Source of the DNA: Oncomelania hupensis
Lineage: Eukaryota > Mollusca > Gastropoda > Littorinimorpha > Pomatiopsidae
Length of the DNA: 64,000 nt
Direction: 5' to 3'
NCBI GenBank assembly: GCA_036898135.1
Contig: CM072523.1
Location: 30,173,149-30,237,148, forward strand
In this document: one piece after another, positions 10,091 to 23,650 of the stretch
Layout: each line of letters begins with the position of its first letter
How positions within the stretch are numbered: position 1 is the first letter of the stretch
The notes under the pieces: model-generated
The model's database searches: none
The model's input: the letters and a program-made list of their open reading frames with translations, nothing else
Told to the model about the DNA's origin: nothing
Made by a program: the position numbers and the translations under genes

Positions 10091-12855
10091 GTCTCGTACT
10101 TCTTGTGCTTTTTATCTGTTCGTCTCGTTCCCTTTTCTTGTCTAATGTTGAAGCCACTGGTTCTTTTATTCTCTTGTGAATCACCACCAGCTTTCTTTTC
10201 TATTCACTAAGCTGCCATATAATTATAGCCCATGCAACTGTCTCTCTTAAATCTAATGTAATCTAATGCTTTTGTGACCCGCGTCTTAAACATTGGCGTC
10301 CTCATGTTGACCCTGGCGCGTGCATGCCACGCACCATCCTTCGCATAGGCACCCAACATTACTGTGGTTTTTTTTTTGTTTTTTTTTTTTAAAGATTAAT
10401 TGAGTCGTTTATTTTGTTTTTTTTTTGTTATTTTTAAAAATATTTTTTATTTATTTATTTTAATAAAGGAAATTGTTATATAATATAATAAGATGTTTTG
10501 TGACACTGGGCCTGGTGTGAGATTTAAACCAGTCACTTAATTTTTATGCTGTTACCGATGCTTAATTTTTATGCTGTTACCGATGCTATGCTTCCAAAAC
10601 GGTTATTATGGGTAAAATAATCTAGTCTTAAAGCGTTAAATAAATAGCAGATGATGACACGATAATCTTTTAAGAGGCTAAAAGTGAATAGCACAGTAGT
10701 CTTGCATTACCAGTTAGCTTCGGCTATCGATTGGGAAAAAACCCTGGTATCCGTGACAGCAGTCGCGTGCAAATTAACCTATCTCTGCCTTGATCGAATG
10801 AGATCGATCGCCATGCACTAGTTTGGGAATTTTGAACGATACAGTTTTGCTCTGGAACAGGAAGCCGTTCGCTTTTAGCACTCGTTGTCAAGCTTGGGAG
10901 ACCACTTTGGAGGATATCGTTGTGTAGAATGACAATACATTTCCCCAAAATAGAAGAAATTTTTCTTAGTCATGAGTTTGTTCTCAGGATGTGTTTATTT
11001 CTTTCTTTTTCCCATTGTAGATTTTATGTACTGTTAAGTTATAGATAGATCTATTTCGCACTAATAGATCTATACATTTCAGCTTGCGACTGCATGAGGA
11101 CAATTCTTGTTCTTATTGCTTAGCATCACAGACCAAAACCTGTTTTCTTTGGACTAAGTCCCCAACCCCTCCCGACTCCCCTCCTTTCCCGGGTACAGGT
11201 GAATGCCTCATTAATATCCAGGATTGCCACAGCTTCTGGTGTAAACCTTTGATGTTTATACTTTCTTTTTCACTTTTGTGTAACTGAATTAATATGACGT
11301 GTTTGCAGCTTCTGATTGTGGGGCCGTAAATGTCCCGGATATATATTTAATGTGGTCCTTGGTACAGAATACGTGCGCGTGCTTGTCATTTGTTTTATTT
11401 ATCTGTCGGCATGTTGTCAAGAAAGACGATAGATGAAGAGTTTTTTTGCTGAACATTATTATCACGAACCCTCAGATAAGTGTTGTGTGCCAATGTAAAT
11501 TAATTATAAATTATTATAATGGAGTGTCAGAAATTCAGTTTTTGCACGAGTAAATAATTCTGATATAGTTCTAATAATTATGTTATGTGTAGACACAAAC
11601 AATGAATGAAAGATTGAAGAAGATTGATGGTTTGCTCGTTTATTACATTTAAAGTGCATGAGGCTGTGGCTCATTATACTTTACAATTGGTTTGAATACT
11701 CTAGCTGTACTGTACCTCCTACAGAGTTCAACTAATGTCCTGATCAATGTCCTCGCACTGTGTGTTGCATGTCATCTAACCTCACACTAGGTCACCAAGT
11801 TCATACTGTGCTTTTTACAACCAACAAGGGCATATAAATATACATTTTTTTGTGGTGGTGTTGCTCAAACTAATGTAGTTGTGTAATGTAATGTAGCATA
11901 TAATGGTGTTTGTAGTAGTCGTGGCATTGAGGATGGAGGTGTATGTAGTAGCTGTGGTGGGGTAGTGCAGCAGTATTTGTAGTAGTATCTGTAGTAGTAA
12001 TAGTTATAGACTATAATGGTGGCGGTGGTGAGTGACTGAAGGTTCGTATTCAGGTCAATGACAATGAAATTGTGCACTCCTTTATTTCATTTCATTGTTG
12101 TTACTGAGTTTGATGGCGATATAGTACTTCGAACTCTTTCCTAGTGTACTTATCAGTGACCTTTTACCGTATTACATGCCATGGTCCGTCGCATTTTCAG
12201 CTAGATTACATTCATGATGTGTCTACAAAAATACAGGTATTTTATTTGTGAAGAGATGTGTTGTTGTGGTCCTTAATCATCCTAAGGTCCTTTGACCTTT
12301 CTTTAAGTCCATGGATACATGTATCATAGATCTAGCAACAGGAACAGACGAGGATGTTAGAAGAGTAGGAGAAAGTGTCCATTTTCGAACGTCCGAGGTT
12401 AATACTAATAAATTAGTTTGTACTTCGTCATTCCTTTTCACATTTTGATACTGGTAGTAGTACTTTTAACATTAACGGTTGGGTGTGTGTGTAGGGGAAG
12501 GGGGAGAGAGCGGGCCTAATAGCGCATTTGTTTAGGACGCTGGTTTTCTATACCTAAATGCCCCCGTAAGGGGGCCAACTTATGTGACTTATTAGTACAA
12601 GACTTTTCTGGTCACCGAGGATTGTCTCCGGGTATTCCGGTTTTCTCCCTCCCCTAAATAATGGTATTGGGTGCATGCATGCAATGCAGCCAATCTCTGC
12701 TAACATTAATGTAAGCATATCATATAATTGATATATATATATAATTTTCGCCTTCCAATAGTAGCGACCTGCCTTTACACCACATATTTGAGGTATGTGT
12801 GTGTGTTTAAAAGCAACATGTGAGCGCGGTTTTGGGAATAATTCGCTATAGCATC

Positions 12856-12856
<1 letters not shown>
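10091..12856. other. No gene recognised
   Basis: AT-rich with T-runs at 10370-10460. The stretch 12515-12680 has the look of an old SINE (GATTGTCTCCGGGTATTCCG and TTTTCTCCCTCCCC) but no tail or duplication that I can define. Confidence 0.45.
10536..10585 (+). repeat. Perfect 25-bp tandem duplication
   Basis: The unit CTTAATTTTTATGCTGTTAC plus CGATG occurs twice back to back (10536-10560 and 10561-10585) without a mismatch. It is probably a recent slippage event. Confidence 0.8.
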
Positions 12857-12922
<66 letters not shown>

Positions 12923-12942
12923 GTTATTGTTATTGTTATTGT
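12857..12942 (+). repeat. ATT microsatellite
   Basis: ATT units ending in GTTATT units. Confidence 0.95.
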
Positions 12943-13384
12943 TAAGTTGTTGGAAATGAAGTCGTGGAAGTCAGATTCATTGTGTAAGACGATTTCTATA
13001 CACAAATTGTTGCTGGAGATTATATAAAGAAAGTGTTGATCAGGATAACAGGTGAAAACTGGTTTCAGATACTCTGCATGCAACTAATTTCCACCGAATA
13101 CTCCCAAGTTGTAGATGCAGTGGTCCGTGTACCGGTTAGGCTACGAGTAAGGGTGGGGCAGCGCAATGAACGAAGGACCATCCCAGGTACGGAAACAGGT
13201 CGAGTGCGGGGGAACTTGCTGTTACTACTTAACATATTAGTTTTGATAGTCACAGGTACCAGTCCTCTCAAATAACCGTAGAGACAGATCTATACACTAT
13301 ATCGAATGAAGGCTGTGTGCATTTGTGTGATGGATTTGGTGATATTGGAAAAGAGTACATATGTACTGGCAACTGCACACAGGT

Positions 13385-13440
13385 TAGTTATTTAATCATT
13401 GTTTATGGTCCAGCGGACTGCAGAGAGCCCAATCAGGACC
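13385..13440 (-). mobile_element. Family A repeat, 56-bp 3' stub, minus orientation
   Basis: AACTGCACACAGGT at 13371-13384 and 13441-13454 is a perfect 14-bp duplication. Between the copies lies TGGTCCAGCGGACTGCAGAG and neighbouring sequence, the 3' end of the family read in reverse, with an AT-rich tail on the left. Confidence 0.8.
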
Positions 13441-13946
13441 AACTGCACACAGGTGGAACTTTCGCAGTAAGGATGTGTCATAATTGCGACGTCTGGTGGC
13501 GCTAGTCTTCTATACTGTGTTGTGTAGAGTTTCAGCTTTAACACTCTCGGGTATCCGTTTTCTCGGTTTTCATAGGGCTACTGTGTACAATTCTGGGATG
13601 AATTCTTTGATTTTGAAAAGATCGCGCTATGCAGTTCACTGGTGGGGAGTTTGGTTTTGATTTTGGAGCGTACTTATCATTGTGGTTCTGACGAGATAAC
13701 ATTCAGTGAACTGGTGGAGATTTTGGAACAAACTTCTTACCACGCAATAATGGGCATTGCATCAGCTATAGAACGGGACCGCAGTGCATGGGCCATGGAA
13801 TACAAAAAGTAAAGGATACACCAAAAACCCTAGTAGAGCCCTACATATCACGACGCTAACAGTCTTTATTGTTTGGGTGAGGTTATTAATGTACTACTTT
13901 TTGTTTAAAATGTTCATTCTGTTTGTTACGTCAGTTACAGAGAACG

Positions 13947-14573
13947 ACACCTTCCCCCTCTCCTACGCCCATCTCCCTCACTATCATGGGGGTTCCGGGG
14001 GTTTCTGTATAAATAGTATCCCCACTTTCTGGAAATCAGTGCTTTAAATTCACACTGTCGTTTTCTTTATCCTTTGTTCTTTCTCATTCCTACTCTGTTC
14101 TATCAATCTACTATACTGTCATCTTCGCTAAACCAGTCACCTACATTTTTTCTTGAAAACCTTTCCAAAACTCCTCATTTGTGTATGAGGTTTGTTGGGT
14201 CAGCTTGGGAATATTGGACGCTTTCTGCCAAATGGTCACTATGGCTTCCTATGATATTATTATTATTTACCAATGAAGACATTTTATATGTATGTGTTTT
14301 GTTGATATTTTATAATGATTATATTCTATTTTGTTTTTATAAACGGGGATTCGATAAATTAGAGTATAGCCTCAGCGTCCCCTGCGTGGGATGCCTTTAT
14401 TGTAAAGTGACTGGCTGGTGGAGTGTCTTTAGTGTTACCGCTAGGGTTGTTTCAGCAGATCTTGTATAGGGATCAGGAGTGAGTCCTCTTTCAACCAAAT
14501 TGTGTTCTTGATTTTGTGGTTCTGATTCGGCTCTTTGCAGTCCGCTGGACCCTATAAGCAATGAATAACTAAC
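13947..14573 (+). mobile_element. Family A repeat, long copy with 11-bp target duplication
   Basis: TACAGAGAACG at 13936-13946 and 14574-14584 flanks the copy. The element contains CCGGGGGTTTC, GTATAAATAG, the ATTGGACGCTTTCTGCC segment and a GTCCGCTGGACCCTATAA end, followed by a short ATGAATAACTAAC tail instead of the ATGTA tail. It carries the uninterrupted site into which the Tigger element inserted in the 2124-6412 copy. Confidence 0.85.
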
Positions 14574-14653
14574 TACAGAGAACGCGCCAATCCGTAACTC
14601 ATTTTGATTGGAAGAGGATTACTTCTAGTTCCGCTGCGTGTAGGCTTATGGAA

Positions 14654-15675
14654 TAGATTTTTGACTCGCATGCAGAGCATTACCAATCTTTGTACTCGCT
14701 ACCCCCACACCAACTTAACACACACACCAAATTGTTTTTTGCAAATCTGTACGAGATAAGTCCTAAATAGTGCAAAAATGACTTTAAAAAAAAAAGTGTC
14801 CGTCCATCAGTCTTTCAATCTGTCCGTCTGTTCAAAACTGTAAAGTGGCTAAGTACTCGGAACCTTTTTTTTATTTTTTAAATCACAACCAATGTTGATA
14901 AGATGGTGTATATCCACGAGACTTCGAAAATGATCAGTGAATGAAGGACTTTATTTCAAGGTCAAGGTCACAGGGTCAACAAATTTTAGAAAGAAAATAA
15001 CTTAATAAATAACAACTAGATTTTAATTTTTTCCCAAAGTTATTAATATTGAACTCATGATTCTTTCATGCATGATGGATATCAATGAGACACACATACT
15101 GTGCACATTTGGTCAACTTCGCTTCAAGGTCAAGGTCATTGAAGCTGTCTAAAGTCAGTTCGTTTAGGTACTTTGAAGTGACTTTGACCCTAAACTATGA
15201 GAAATATAAAGTCCAAACTTTTATTTAAAGATAATAGATTTATGTTTGATAAATATGCGTTTTGTTTTTGCGTAGATATTAATGTCATTTTAGGACTTAT
15301 AAAAATATTACAAAATTTCTCATCGTACAGTTGAATTGCTGTATATTTAACCCATAGGATGCAAAATCAATGGGTTATTTCAATAGCATTCATGAGCATC
15401 AGGAGTTGCGTGGCCAAGGTCACTGAAAGTCAAAGTTATCCCAAGGTCACTATTTTTGTGTGTGCATAACTCAAGTTTTGCTGTAGTTTATTTGATAGTA
15501 CATGAGTGTATTTGGATCCGGATTTCAAGGTCATCTCAAGGTCAAGAATATCGAAAGATCAAAGTCGATATTTACTTTGTAATGCTACCGTTTCCTTTTT
15601 TTTTCTCTCAGGGCACTGTACTAATTTTCATGTTAAATATTGCAAGTTCTATAAGAAGCGGGTGAGTCATTTAGG
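14654..15675 (+). mobile_element. Dispersed repeat B, copy 1 (AGGTCA-rich)
   Basis: About 1 kb shared with 48903-49880. It starts TTTTTGACTCGCATGCAGAG and ends GCGGGTGAGTCAT, so the ends contain a short inverted TGACTCGC-like motif, suggesting a non-autonomous DNA transposon. It contains at least six AGGTCA half-sites, several as TCAAGGTCA. No intact coding region was recognised. Confidence 0.65.
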
Positions 15676-15776
15676 CTATGCCCTTCTAGTTATTAGGATG
15701 AAGTGTCGGTAAAAACGATCTATATTTATGACGTTAGTTATGACAGCGTTAGAATACTGTAGTTGAATTTCAACAC

Positions 15777-15969
<193 letters not shown>

Positions 15970-16009
15970 AGTATTCCTTCCATCCCTTCAAAGTATACTT
16001 TGGCCTCGC

Positions 16010-16142
16010 TGCTAACCGCGGATGCGAACCCCAGTACTGTTTAAAAGTGACGGAAAGAGCGGAATATTGGTACAAAGTTCGGGTAATGGTTGTAGATCTA
16101 TCCCTAGCCCTTGCCCTAACCTTTTTCTCTACAAAAATGCTC
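16010..16142 (+). repeat. Direct repeat C, copy 1
   Basis: The stretch from TGCTAACCGCGGATGCGAAC to CTCTACAAAAATGCT recurs at 16322-16478 with small indels, including a duplicated CAGTACTGTTTAAAA in the second copy. It adjoins the GAT microsatellite. Function unknown. Confidence 0.75.
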
Positions 16143-16321
16143 TAAAACCCATTTGCCTTCTTGGATTCTTAAATTGTATGAAACCAAGTGAGGACACTAT
16201 CCGGCGTCAATAAACGTTCGAAAAGATTCTGAAACGGTTCGTAAAAGCCAGTTGACCGAGAAACAAATACAGTGTGATCTAATTCGTCGCCTATAGAAGA
16301 CGAAACTCACTTTTCCGTTTC

Positions 16322-16478
16322 TGCTAACCGCGGATACGAACCGCAGTACTGTTTAAAAGTCACAGTACTGTTTAAAAATGACGGAAAGAGCGGAATATTG
16401 CTACAAGGGTTCGGGTATTGGGTTAGTTGTAGATCTATCCCTAGCCCTTGCCCTCACCCTTTTCTCTACAAAAATGCT
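16322..16478 (+). repeat. Direct repeat C, copy 2
   Basis: This is the partner of 16010-16142. It carries an additional AGTACTGTTTAAAA unit and GGGTTCGGGTATTGGGTTAG. A segmental duplication or two copies of a short mobile element are both possible. Confidence 0.75.
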
Positions 16479-16647
16479 TTTTTTCCGTCCCAAAATGTTC
16501 CGTTTATAGTCTTTCACCGACATTGTAACTGAGCAGGCTGCTAACCTCGCCAAAGTATCCCTTCAAGGGACAAGGGACATACTTTGGCCTGCTGCGCAGC
16601 GTGTGCCTGGAGTATACTTTCTTTCGATCGTAGCTATGTGCAATGGG

Positions 16648-16649
<2 letters not shown>

Positions 16650-16718
<69 letters not shown>
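16650..16718 (+). repeat. GAT microsatellite, second locus
   Basis: Pure ATG/GAT run of about 68 bp, close to the first GAT locus and to direct repeat C. Confidence 0.95.
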
Positions 16719-17437
16719 CTTTTAATTATACCCACGCTCAGGGTGCATCGTTCAGTTTGCCTGGTAATTCGAAGTTCAGCACCTACCAAGAATTTTAAAA
16801 TGTGACTCTTGTAGTCAACATTTTGAATGACGATCGATGTCCGATTTTAGCGCCAATTTACCCATTCTTTGGGGTGAGAGGGGGGAGTGTCAGATAATAT
16901 GTTACGATCGGAGCAGTAATAGATCATCGTCCGTTTTTAGCTCAGATTTCCCATTCTGGTATTTGTGATGACTTCATTGTTTAAGAATAAAGACCTACAT
17001 AAATAGCGTTATTACTCATTAAAAACAAAAAACAAAAAACCAATGCGCCTATACCTCTATCAGTCGATGGCGGTTAGTAATAAAGTTGTGGAGTTAGCAG
17101 ATAATTCTCCAAATTTAGCTTGGGTGCCCATATTTGGACCAAGTTCAATTCAGCGGGTTAATAATTACAATGTAGAGGTAAGATGAAACACAATATCATT
17201 GTATTAATTCTTTGCTTTATACTCGTTGTTGCTATTCTTGAGCAATGTGGGACCCAGCTGGTAAGTGAGGAGGTCGCATCGATGATGAAACACAGGATTA
17301 GATGGATAACGTAAATACAATATTAATTGCTGCTTGATTTTCACTTTCGTCATTGCATTGTGCAAGATGTTTGTTTCATTGTAGTGCCGGTTATTGGTTT
17401 CGCCATATTAATAGTATTATTTCAACACTGAGAAAAG

Positions 17438-17467
17438 TCAGCTGGACCCTATAAACAATGCTTAACT
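17438..17467 (+). mobile_element. Family A repeat, 30-bp 3' stub
   Basis: Only the terminal CAGCTGGACCCTATAAACAA segment and a short CTTAACT tail are present. A perfect 14-bp duplication AACACTGAGAAAAG at 17424-17437 and 17468-17481 brackets it, showing that it is an independent, extremely 5'-truncated insertion. Confidence 0.8.
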
Positions 17468-18057
17468 AACACTGAGAAAAGGACAGTGGTTTTGGAGTGT
17501 CCTCCATGAAGATTTTTCCCTAAATCACTTTTGTATTACATTGGACCTAAGGCTGACCAACACATGACCGTAAAGACCATCTGTACGTGACAAACGTCTG
17601 TCAGATAGTTTTAAGAAGTTATAACTATTGGCGTATGTGCTTTTATTTGCCGTGATCTGTTTGACTGCAAATACGTTCATTTTGTTGAAAATCCCAATGG
17701 GGATTCTGGATCTGGTTTTGATGTTAATGTAGCATTAATATTTTTATTTTTTTAATTTTTTTTTTGGGGGGGAGGGAGAGGGAGGTGAGTGGGGGCAACC
17801 TAGATAGGATGTTAACAGTATTAAAGTGCTTAAACAGGAAAGATGCTGTGTCTACAAGTCCATTAAATGTAGTGTCAGAATCTATCTATAGCTATTGCGG
17901 CGCAACCGGAAACATTAATAATTATAGTAAAATTGTCAGGATATACTAATATATTTAACCAACAACAAAAAAAGAGAGAGAGAAAAAGAAAGAATTTCCG
18001 TTTGGACACAGTAGTTTTTATATTATCGTTTCGTATAGTATAATAATAGGATTGCTT

Positions 18058-18147
18058 AGCATAGCATAGTATAGCATAGTATAGTATAGTATAGTATAGT
18101 ATAGTATAGTATAGTATAGTATAGTATAGTATAGTATAGTATAGTAT
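18058..18147 (+). repeat. TATAG pentanucleotide satellite
   Basis: About 18 ATAGT units; the first few carry AGC variants. Confidence 0.95.
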
Positions 18148-19174
18148 CAATATGGGTAAGTAATAGTCCCTGTTGAAAGACCGTTCTGATGTTCAACGGA
18201 ACCGTTTTAGATTTTCGTTTTTTCTTCACTTAATTTATGTAAATATGGTAATTTTATCCCTAAAAACAATAACGAAAAATGTAATGATTCCAAATCATTG
18301 TATCTCTATAATATGACAGTGTGCACATTTGATAACAGACAAATATTATACCTAATAAACATATCTCTGACATTCGGTTTACTTCAGTTTGTAGACGAGA
18401 CTTTCGCTAGGTATTGAAGAGGTATCGACGATCTTTATAACTGAATGTGTATTCTGGTATGTTTACCTTTGTGTGCAACCAAAACCCCCCTTCAACCAAG
18501 AATTGAACCAAATCAAAGAGCTGTTAAACACAGAACCACGCAAATCAATGGCTGCGCTCTCATACGATAGCTATTATACGTTATTACTGCTATTGCGCAA
18601 AGACTGAAAGACGACGATAGCTATCACGTCAACAGACAGATAGATCGATAGTTCAGTGAGGCCATGGATGGACACTGATTTTATTGACGATCACGACGGG
18701 CCAATGAAAGATGAAAATGGTAAACGTGGATGGGATAGAAATCGCTAAAATAGTGAGATAATGAATTCTAAAGGTCATGAGTGCGCCATCATTTCCGGTC
18801 TCGTCCCCCTCCACCTCATCCATACACATATTTTATTATTCCCCATTTTCACTCCACCCCCACCCCCCATTCCCTTTTCGCCCCTTTCTCCTACACACAC
18901 AGCACTAAGGTATTGGGTAAAAGCTGACAGTTGTCGGAGCTATACCTTATGACTGACCATTGAAATAATTGAAAGTTAATGGCTATCTTGTGAGATTAGA
19001 TGTCTTCGAGAGAGTCTCGGACTCAGACAATTTATTCACAACAAGGATACAGATTTTAGACGGGAACCTAATCTTACAATCGTTTCTCGTATCATTCATA
19101 CTCACGTTCTGCATGAGATGTTCAGTCATATTTGCCAACGACAAAACAAATAGCTATTATACAACGACGCCTCT

Positions 19175-19222
19175 CCCCCCCCCCCCCCCCCCCCAAAAAA
19201 AAAAAAAAAAAAAAAAAAAAAA
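19175..19222 (+). repeat. Poly-C / poly-A junction
   Basis: About 20 C followed by about 28 A. Such homopolymer junctions are error-prone in sequencing. Confidence 0.9.
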
Positions 19223-19955
19223 CAATATACTACATGCAGCATAAAAAAAGGTATATGACAATCAATGTGGGTGAGAGAGAGAGAGGGGGGGGAGAGAGAG
19301 AGAGAGGAGATCGAGAGAGAAACAGAGAGAGACCGGAGGTGGTGGGGAGAGATTGATTGGATGGATGGTTGGTAGATGGTAGATTGTATTGCGTTTTTAG
19401 TGTGCATTTGGGTGCAAGTGCGCGGGAACGTGTGTATGGTTGGAAGTAGATCACGCCAAGATTCTTTTTTTCTTCTGTTTTTTTGTTTTTTTTTAAGTCA
19501 GTTGTCCCACAAGCGTTCGCCCAAACATGCAGTGGTAATTTGAACCGGTTTCTTTGTCTGGAGAATGCGAAATGCGGGCACAAGCAGTCTGCCCTGCTCA
19601 TGCACTCCAATGAAAATAGAAAGAAAGGCGAAGCGATACTGCAGTGAATGGGGCAAAAAAGTCAACGGCAATGCAGCTGTTTGGCGATCAAGGCCAAGGT
19701 CCTAGATTTTTGTTTACATTCTATATCCTCCTTAAATTACGTATCCCCAGTCTTCCCATTATTTGCTCCGCCTCTTTTATCTTTTTTGGTCATCAAAATA
19801 CTTACTATAGGATTGCTCATCGTTGTCATCTCATCATCATCATCGTCCTTCTTCCGGGGGAATCCCTACCCTATCCCCACGTCACTGACCCTGCGGAAGA
19901 TGAGTGGTTGAAACTGGTAGCTTTGACTGAAGAAAATAGTTGTGTAGACGTGCGT

Positions 19956-19960
<5 letters not shown>

Positions 19961-20002
<42 letters not shown>
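19961..20002 (+). repeat. AG microsatellite
   Basis: Uninterrupted AG run of about 42 bp. Confidence 0.95.
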
Positions 20003-20003
<1 letters not shown>

Positions 20004-20247
20004 AACTGCCGTCTGTGCGTGGTAGGGAGGATTAAGGAGTGAGGGAGACAGGTATAGCCTAGAGGCTAAGTGGTGTGCATGTTTCACTTTACCGCTGTTT
20101 CCCAAACAGCTGTCTGGGACGGTGTGTTGGCCTGCACGTAGGACATCTTGCAGACAAAGAACTGTCAACAAAAGTAGTTGTGTTGTTTTATATGCCCTGA
20201 GGTGCACATCCCGAAACCCTCCAATTTCCCCCCCTCCCCCCTTTCTT

Positions 20248-20269
20248 TCTCTCTCTCTCTCTCACTCTC

Positions 20270-20328
<59 letters not shown>
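20248..20328 (+). repeat. CT microsatellite
   Basis: CT run with two CA interruptions, ending 18 bp before the snap-back repeat. Confidence 0.95.
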
Positions 20329-20330
<2 letters not shown>

Positions 20331-20345
20331 AGCATCTCGAGCCGT

Positions 20346-20536
20346 TAATAGCCTGTCTTAATTTGAAGGCTCGGGGAGGTTCAAACACTTTTTTTTTTTT
20401 TAGGTTCTCTGATCCCGAACCTAGGTTACTAAACCTTTTATCGTCCAAAAGGTTCAGCAACCTAGGTTCGGGATCTGAGAACCTCGAAAAGAAGTTTTTG
20501 AACCTCCCCGAACCTTTCAATTAAGACCGGCAATTA
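20346..20536. repeat. Snap-back inverted repeat, arms about 90 bp
   Basis: The left arm (20346-20439) and right arm (20447-20536) are near-perfect complements, differing mainly in a T-run, around a 7-base loop ATCGTCC. Shared blocks include CGGGGAGGTTCAAA, GATCCCGAACCTAGGTT and AAACCTTTT. It resembles a foldback MITE. It lies upstream of the recognised KDM6A exons. Confidence 0.85.
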
Positions 20537-21857
20537 GCTAGCTTCTTCTCTTTAAACATTTTTTAAACATCCAAGCAATTTCTTGACTTATATTCTTTTT
20601 AAAAAAATATTGTTTCGTAAACCGCGAACTGCACACCCCAAAACCCCTCGTTCCTCCAACTAGCGTCTTTCTTACTACTTTTAAACATTCATTACGCTTG
20701 AACTGCCTTACCTTAAAAAGTTCGCTTTGTATTCTTCGTTGAACTGCACATCCCAAAACATGTCTTCATCCCCATTAGAGCCTGTCTGCAGCTCCTCTTT
20801 CTCGCTCCCTATTTCCTCCCCGTCCCCAAACCTTACAACAGGTGTGTTGGATGGGCAAGACAGACTTGTGTTTGTAGGAGAGAACTGGGAAAGCAAAGCA
20901 AGGAGTGAACGGAGGAGAGTTTTGTTTTGCTTTCGTTCTGTGGTGGTCATGTGAACGCTTCGAGTTTGTCGTTCGAGTATACTCTTGAGACATAATTATG
21001 CCTTCTGTCTCCCTGTCTCACGTTCCCCTGTGCACTTTACAGCGTTACGCTACAACATTAGAGCCTCCAGCAGCTCTTGAGCTGGAAAAGCGTTATATAA
21101 CAGCGTTTAAATAATATTATACAGTATTAACACTAACTAAATCACTTTCTGGCAATATGTCACGGGAGATGAGAAAGGAAAGTTTTGTCCTGTTTAAGAA
21201 ATGATCATCTGACAAACGAGCGTTTAATTAATCTTTGTTAGAGTTTCAATTGCAGTGCACGTTCAGTCTCGCGCGCTCTTTTACATAGCACAACTCAGTT
21301 TGAAGTGCAGGCATGGTAGGACAGTGAGATTCGACAGGAGGGAAAAATAATCAGTTTGGAAGCAGGGGAAAGGGGAGGGTGGGGGGTAAAAAGTGGGGTT
21401 TTATTTGCCTATTTTCTTGAATATCATGGGGCATAGTGTAAATCTAAATCATACAGTGTGGCCGAGACTAAACGAGGCCATCTCCCTCATTTCGATACGC
21501 TACATTGTCTCGTAGTTGTGCCATCTGCAAACGATGAAGTAATCACTACGGCATCTGTTTTGCGGTGCGGACAAGGCTTGTGTCATCCTTGAACGATACA
21601 GTTTGGTGACCGTGCTTCACTTTCATCTACACCCTCACCCTTTCCCGCTGTCTCACACCCTTTCCCCCCCCCTCCCTCGAACAAAGACTCTCCCTTCCTC
21701 CTTCCATATCTCTCTCTCCTGACGAAAGCTGTAATGGCGGATATCTGAAAACCTCTGCCAAATCGACAGTATAAAAGTAAATATACAGCAACAACATGCC
21801 ACTGTCCCGTATACGCTTCGTGTCCGGGGACGTTAATCTACTCAAGTCAAGTCAAGT

Positions 21858-21920
21858 ACATTACATAATTATTGCTTTAGGTCCAGCGGACTCTTCCGAG
21901 CCAAACCAGGACCATTAAAG
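21858..21920 (-). mobile_element. Family A repeat, short 3' stub, minus orientation
   Basis: ACATTACATAATTATTGCTT is followed by AGGTCCAGCGGACTCTTCCG, the 3' end of the family in reverse. AAGTCAAGTCA-like sequence lies on both sides (ending near 21857 and starting near 21918), consistent with a target duplication, although the left flank is itself a short tandem repeat. Confidence 0.7.
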
Positions 21921-22862
21921 TCAAGTCAACATGCCAGTTGAAGGCCTTCCCTCAGCTTAGGAAGCTATACTGACTGGTCCTGCTGAAGGAAAATCCGCCG
22001 TCATCCTTCAAAATCAACAACAGAGATTACAATACAGTGGTGATGATTCGCTTCACTTCATCACAACAAAACAACGTATAATCTACCTGTATCAAAACTA
22101 CAGTATTGACGTTCGCCTCCGTCACAGATAAACAGGAACATAATACGTGCTTTGCTTCATAAGGAAAAACGTTGGTGTTGATTCTTCATCTGCGAATTTA
22201 ACCGTATCAGTCAGTACCAAACACTAAAAACACCATCGACAACGTGCAACACTGACAACAACGGTGACAGCAATGACGTGGGTCTATGCTTGGGCCAGCC
22301 TAACGCATTCTAATGTGCCTTAGGAGGCACGTGCACTGGATTAAATTGTGCAGTCAACCAGCGAAAAATGTTGTGTTTTCAACAATCAGCTGTCGGAGAA
22401 CTCAAAAGAGGAAAGCCGTTTGTAGAGAGCATTGGGGAGTATCTGTACCCTAGTGAAAATAGTAGAATTTATCAGTCACCAACAGCTTAACCTAGCTTTA
22501 TATCTCGGTAACTAGATGAAGTCATTCCTGCTGGCGGGCGGCTTGAGTTATCGGCCAGCGCATGAGCATTCTGCAATGGATGCGCGTTATTAATGGACAT
22601 AATTATTATAACTGCTTATAAAATACAATACCTAAGGGACATTGTTATTGTGCGAAGAGATTTGTTTGACTCTCCTAGTGAACGTTTTAAATGCTTGCTT
22701 CGACTTCGGTTGATGATAGTGATGTAGAAACCATGTCACATTGAAATTCGCGTGTTTGTACATCATTCGAAATTAATCGTTTCCAACTGTACACGCATCC
22801 TTATTCCCCCACTCCCCACTCGATTATGGGTTAGTTGCTTAAATCAATATATATTTCTTAAT

Positions 22863-22867
<5 letters not shown>

Positions 22868-22936
<69 letters not shown>
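22868..22936 (+). repeat. Compound TC/AC microsatellite
   Basis: A TC run of about 45 bp passes directly into an AC run of about 22 bp. Confidence 0.95.
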
Positions 22937-23480
22937 TGTATTTGAAAATAAAGAAGGACAAAAGGGGAGACGTTGGGGGAGAAGGAGGAAGAGGAGGCTT
23001 ATGTTCCCGACGTCACCCGATATGCATACTTTTTTTGTCATCTATTTCCTAACTAAATACCAAGTTTGAAAGAAATCCGTCCATTAGTTCCAGAGAAAAT
23101 GCGCAAATGTCAGCTTCTTCCGGACGGACGGACGGACGGACAGAGACAAAAACAATAGCTTCCGAGCTGAGCTTAAAACTCACGAATTAGTAATATGTAA
23201 TACGTGAAGAACGCTGCATTCTAATACGTTAGTCGTAAATTTGTCACGTGTACACAGTAATTTGCATCCATTGTTATGACTTTAGCTTTGTATTGAGTCA
23301 CTTAATATTCAATGTGCTTTCGTAGTTGGTTACTAGTGCCATTTGTTGGTAGTGATACATGCACGCAGGAATTTGAGAGAACGATTTACACAAAGTGCCC
23401 GCAGCAAATGAAACAGAGTGGCAGTGCAGCTCTGTTTTTTTAAATTAAATATAAGGCCTCTCTCTGTGTGTATGTGCAGG

Positions 23481-23650
<170 letters not shown>

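Larger units (their letters stand above)
17482..20247. other. No gene recognised; microsatellites
   Basis: Apart from the listed TATAG, poly-C/A and AG loci, the region is low in coding signal. GA-rich tracts at 19270-19340 explain the long open frames on both strands. Confidence 0.5.

Noticed and set aside
20538..20993. Minus-strand frames suggestive of a small protein (DEDMFWDVQFNEEYKANFL)
   Set aside because: No start, splice or domain evidence, and the overlapping frames on both strands are equally open.
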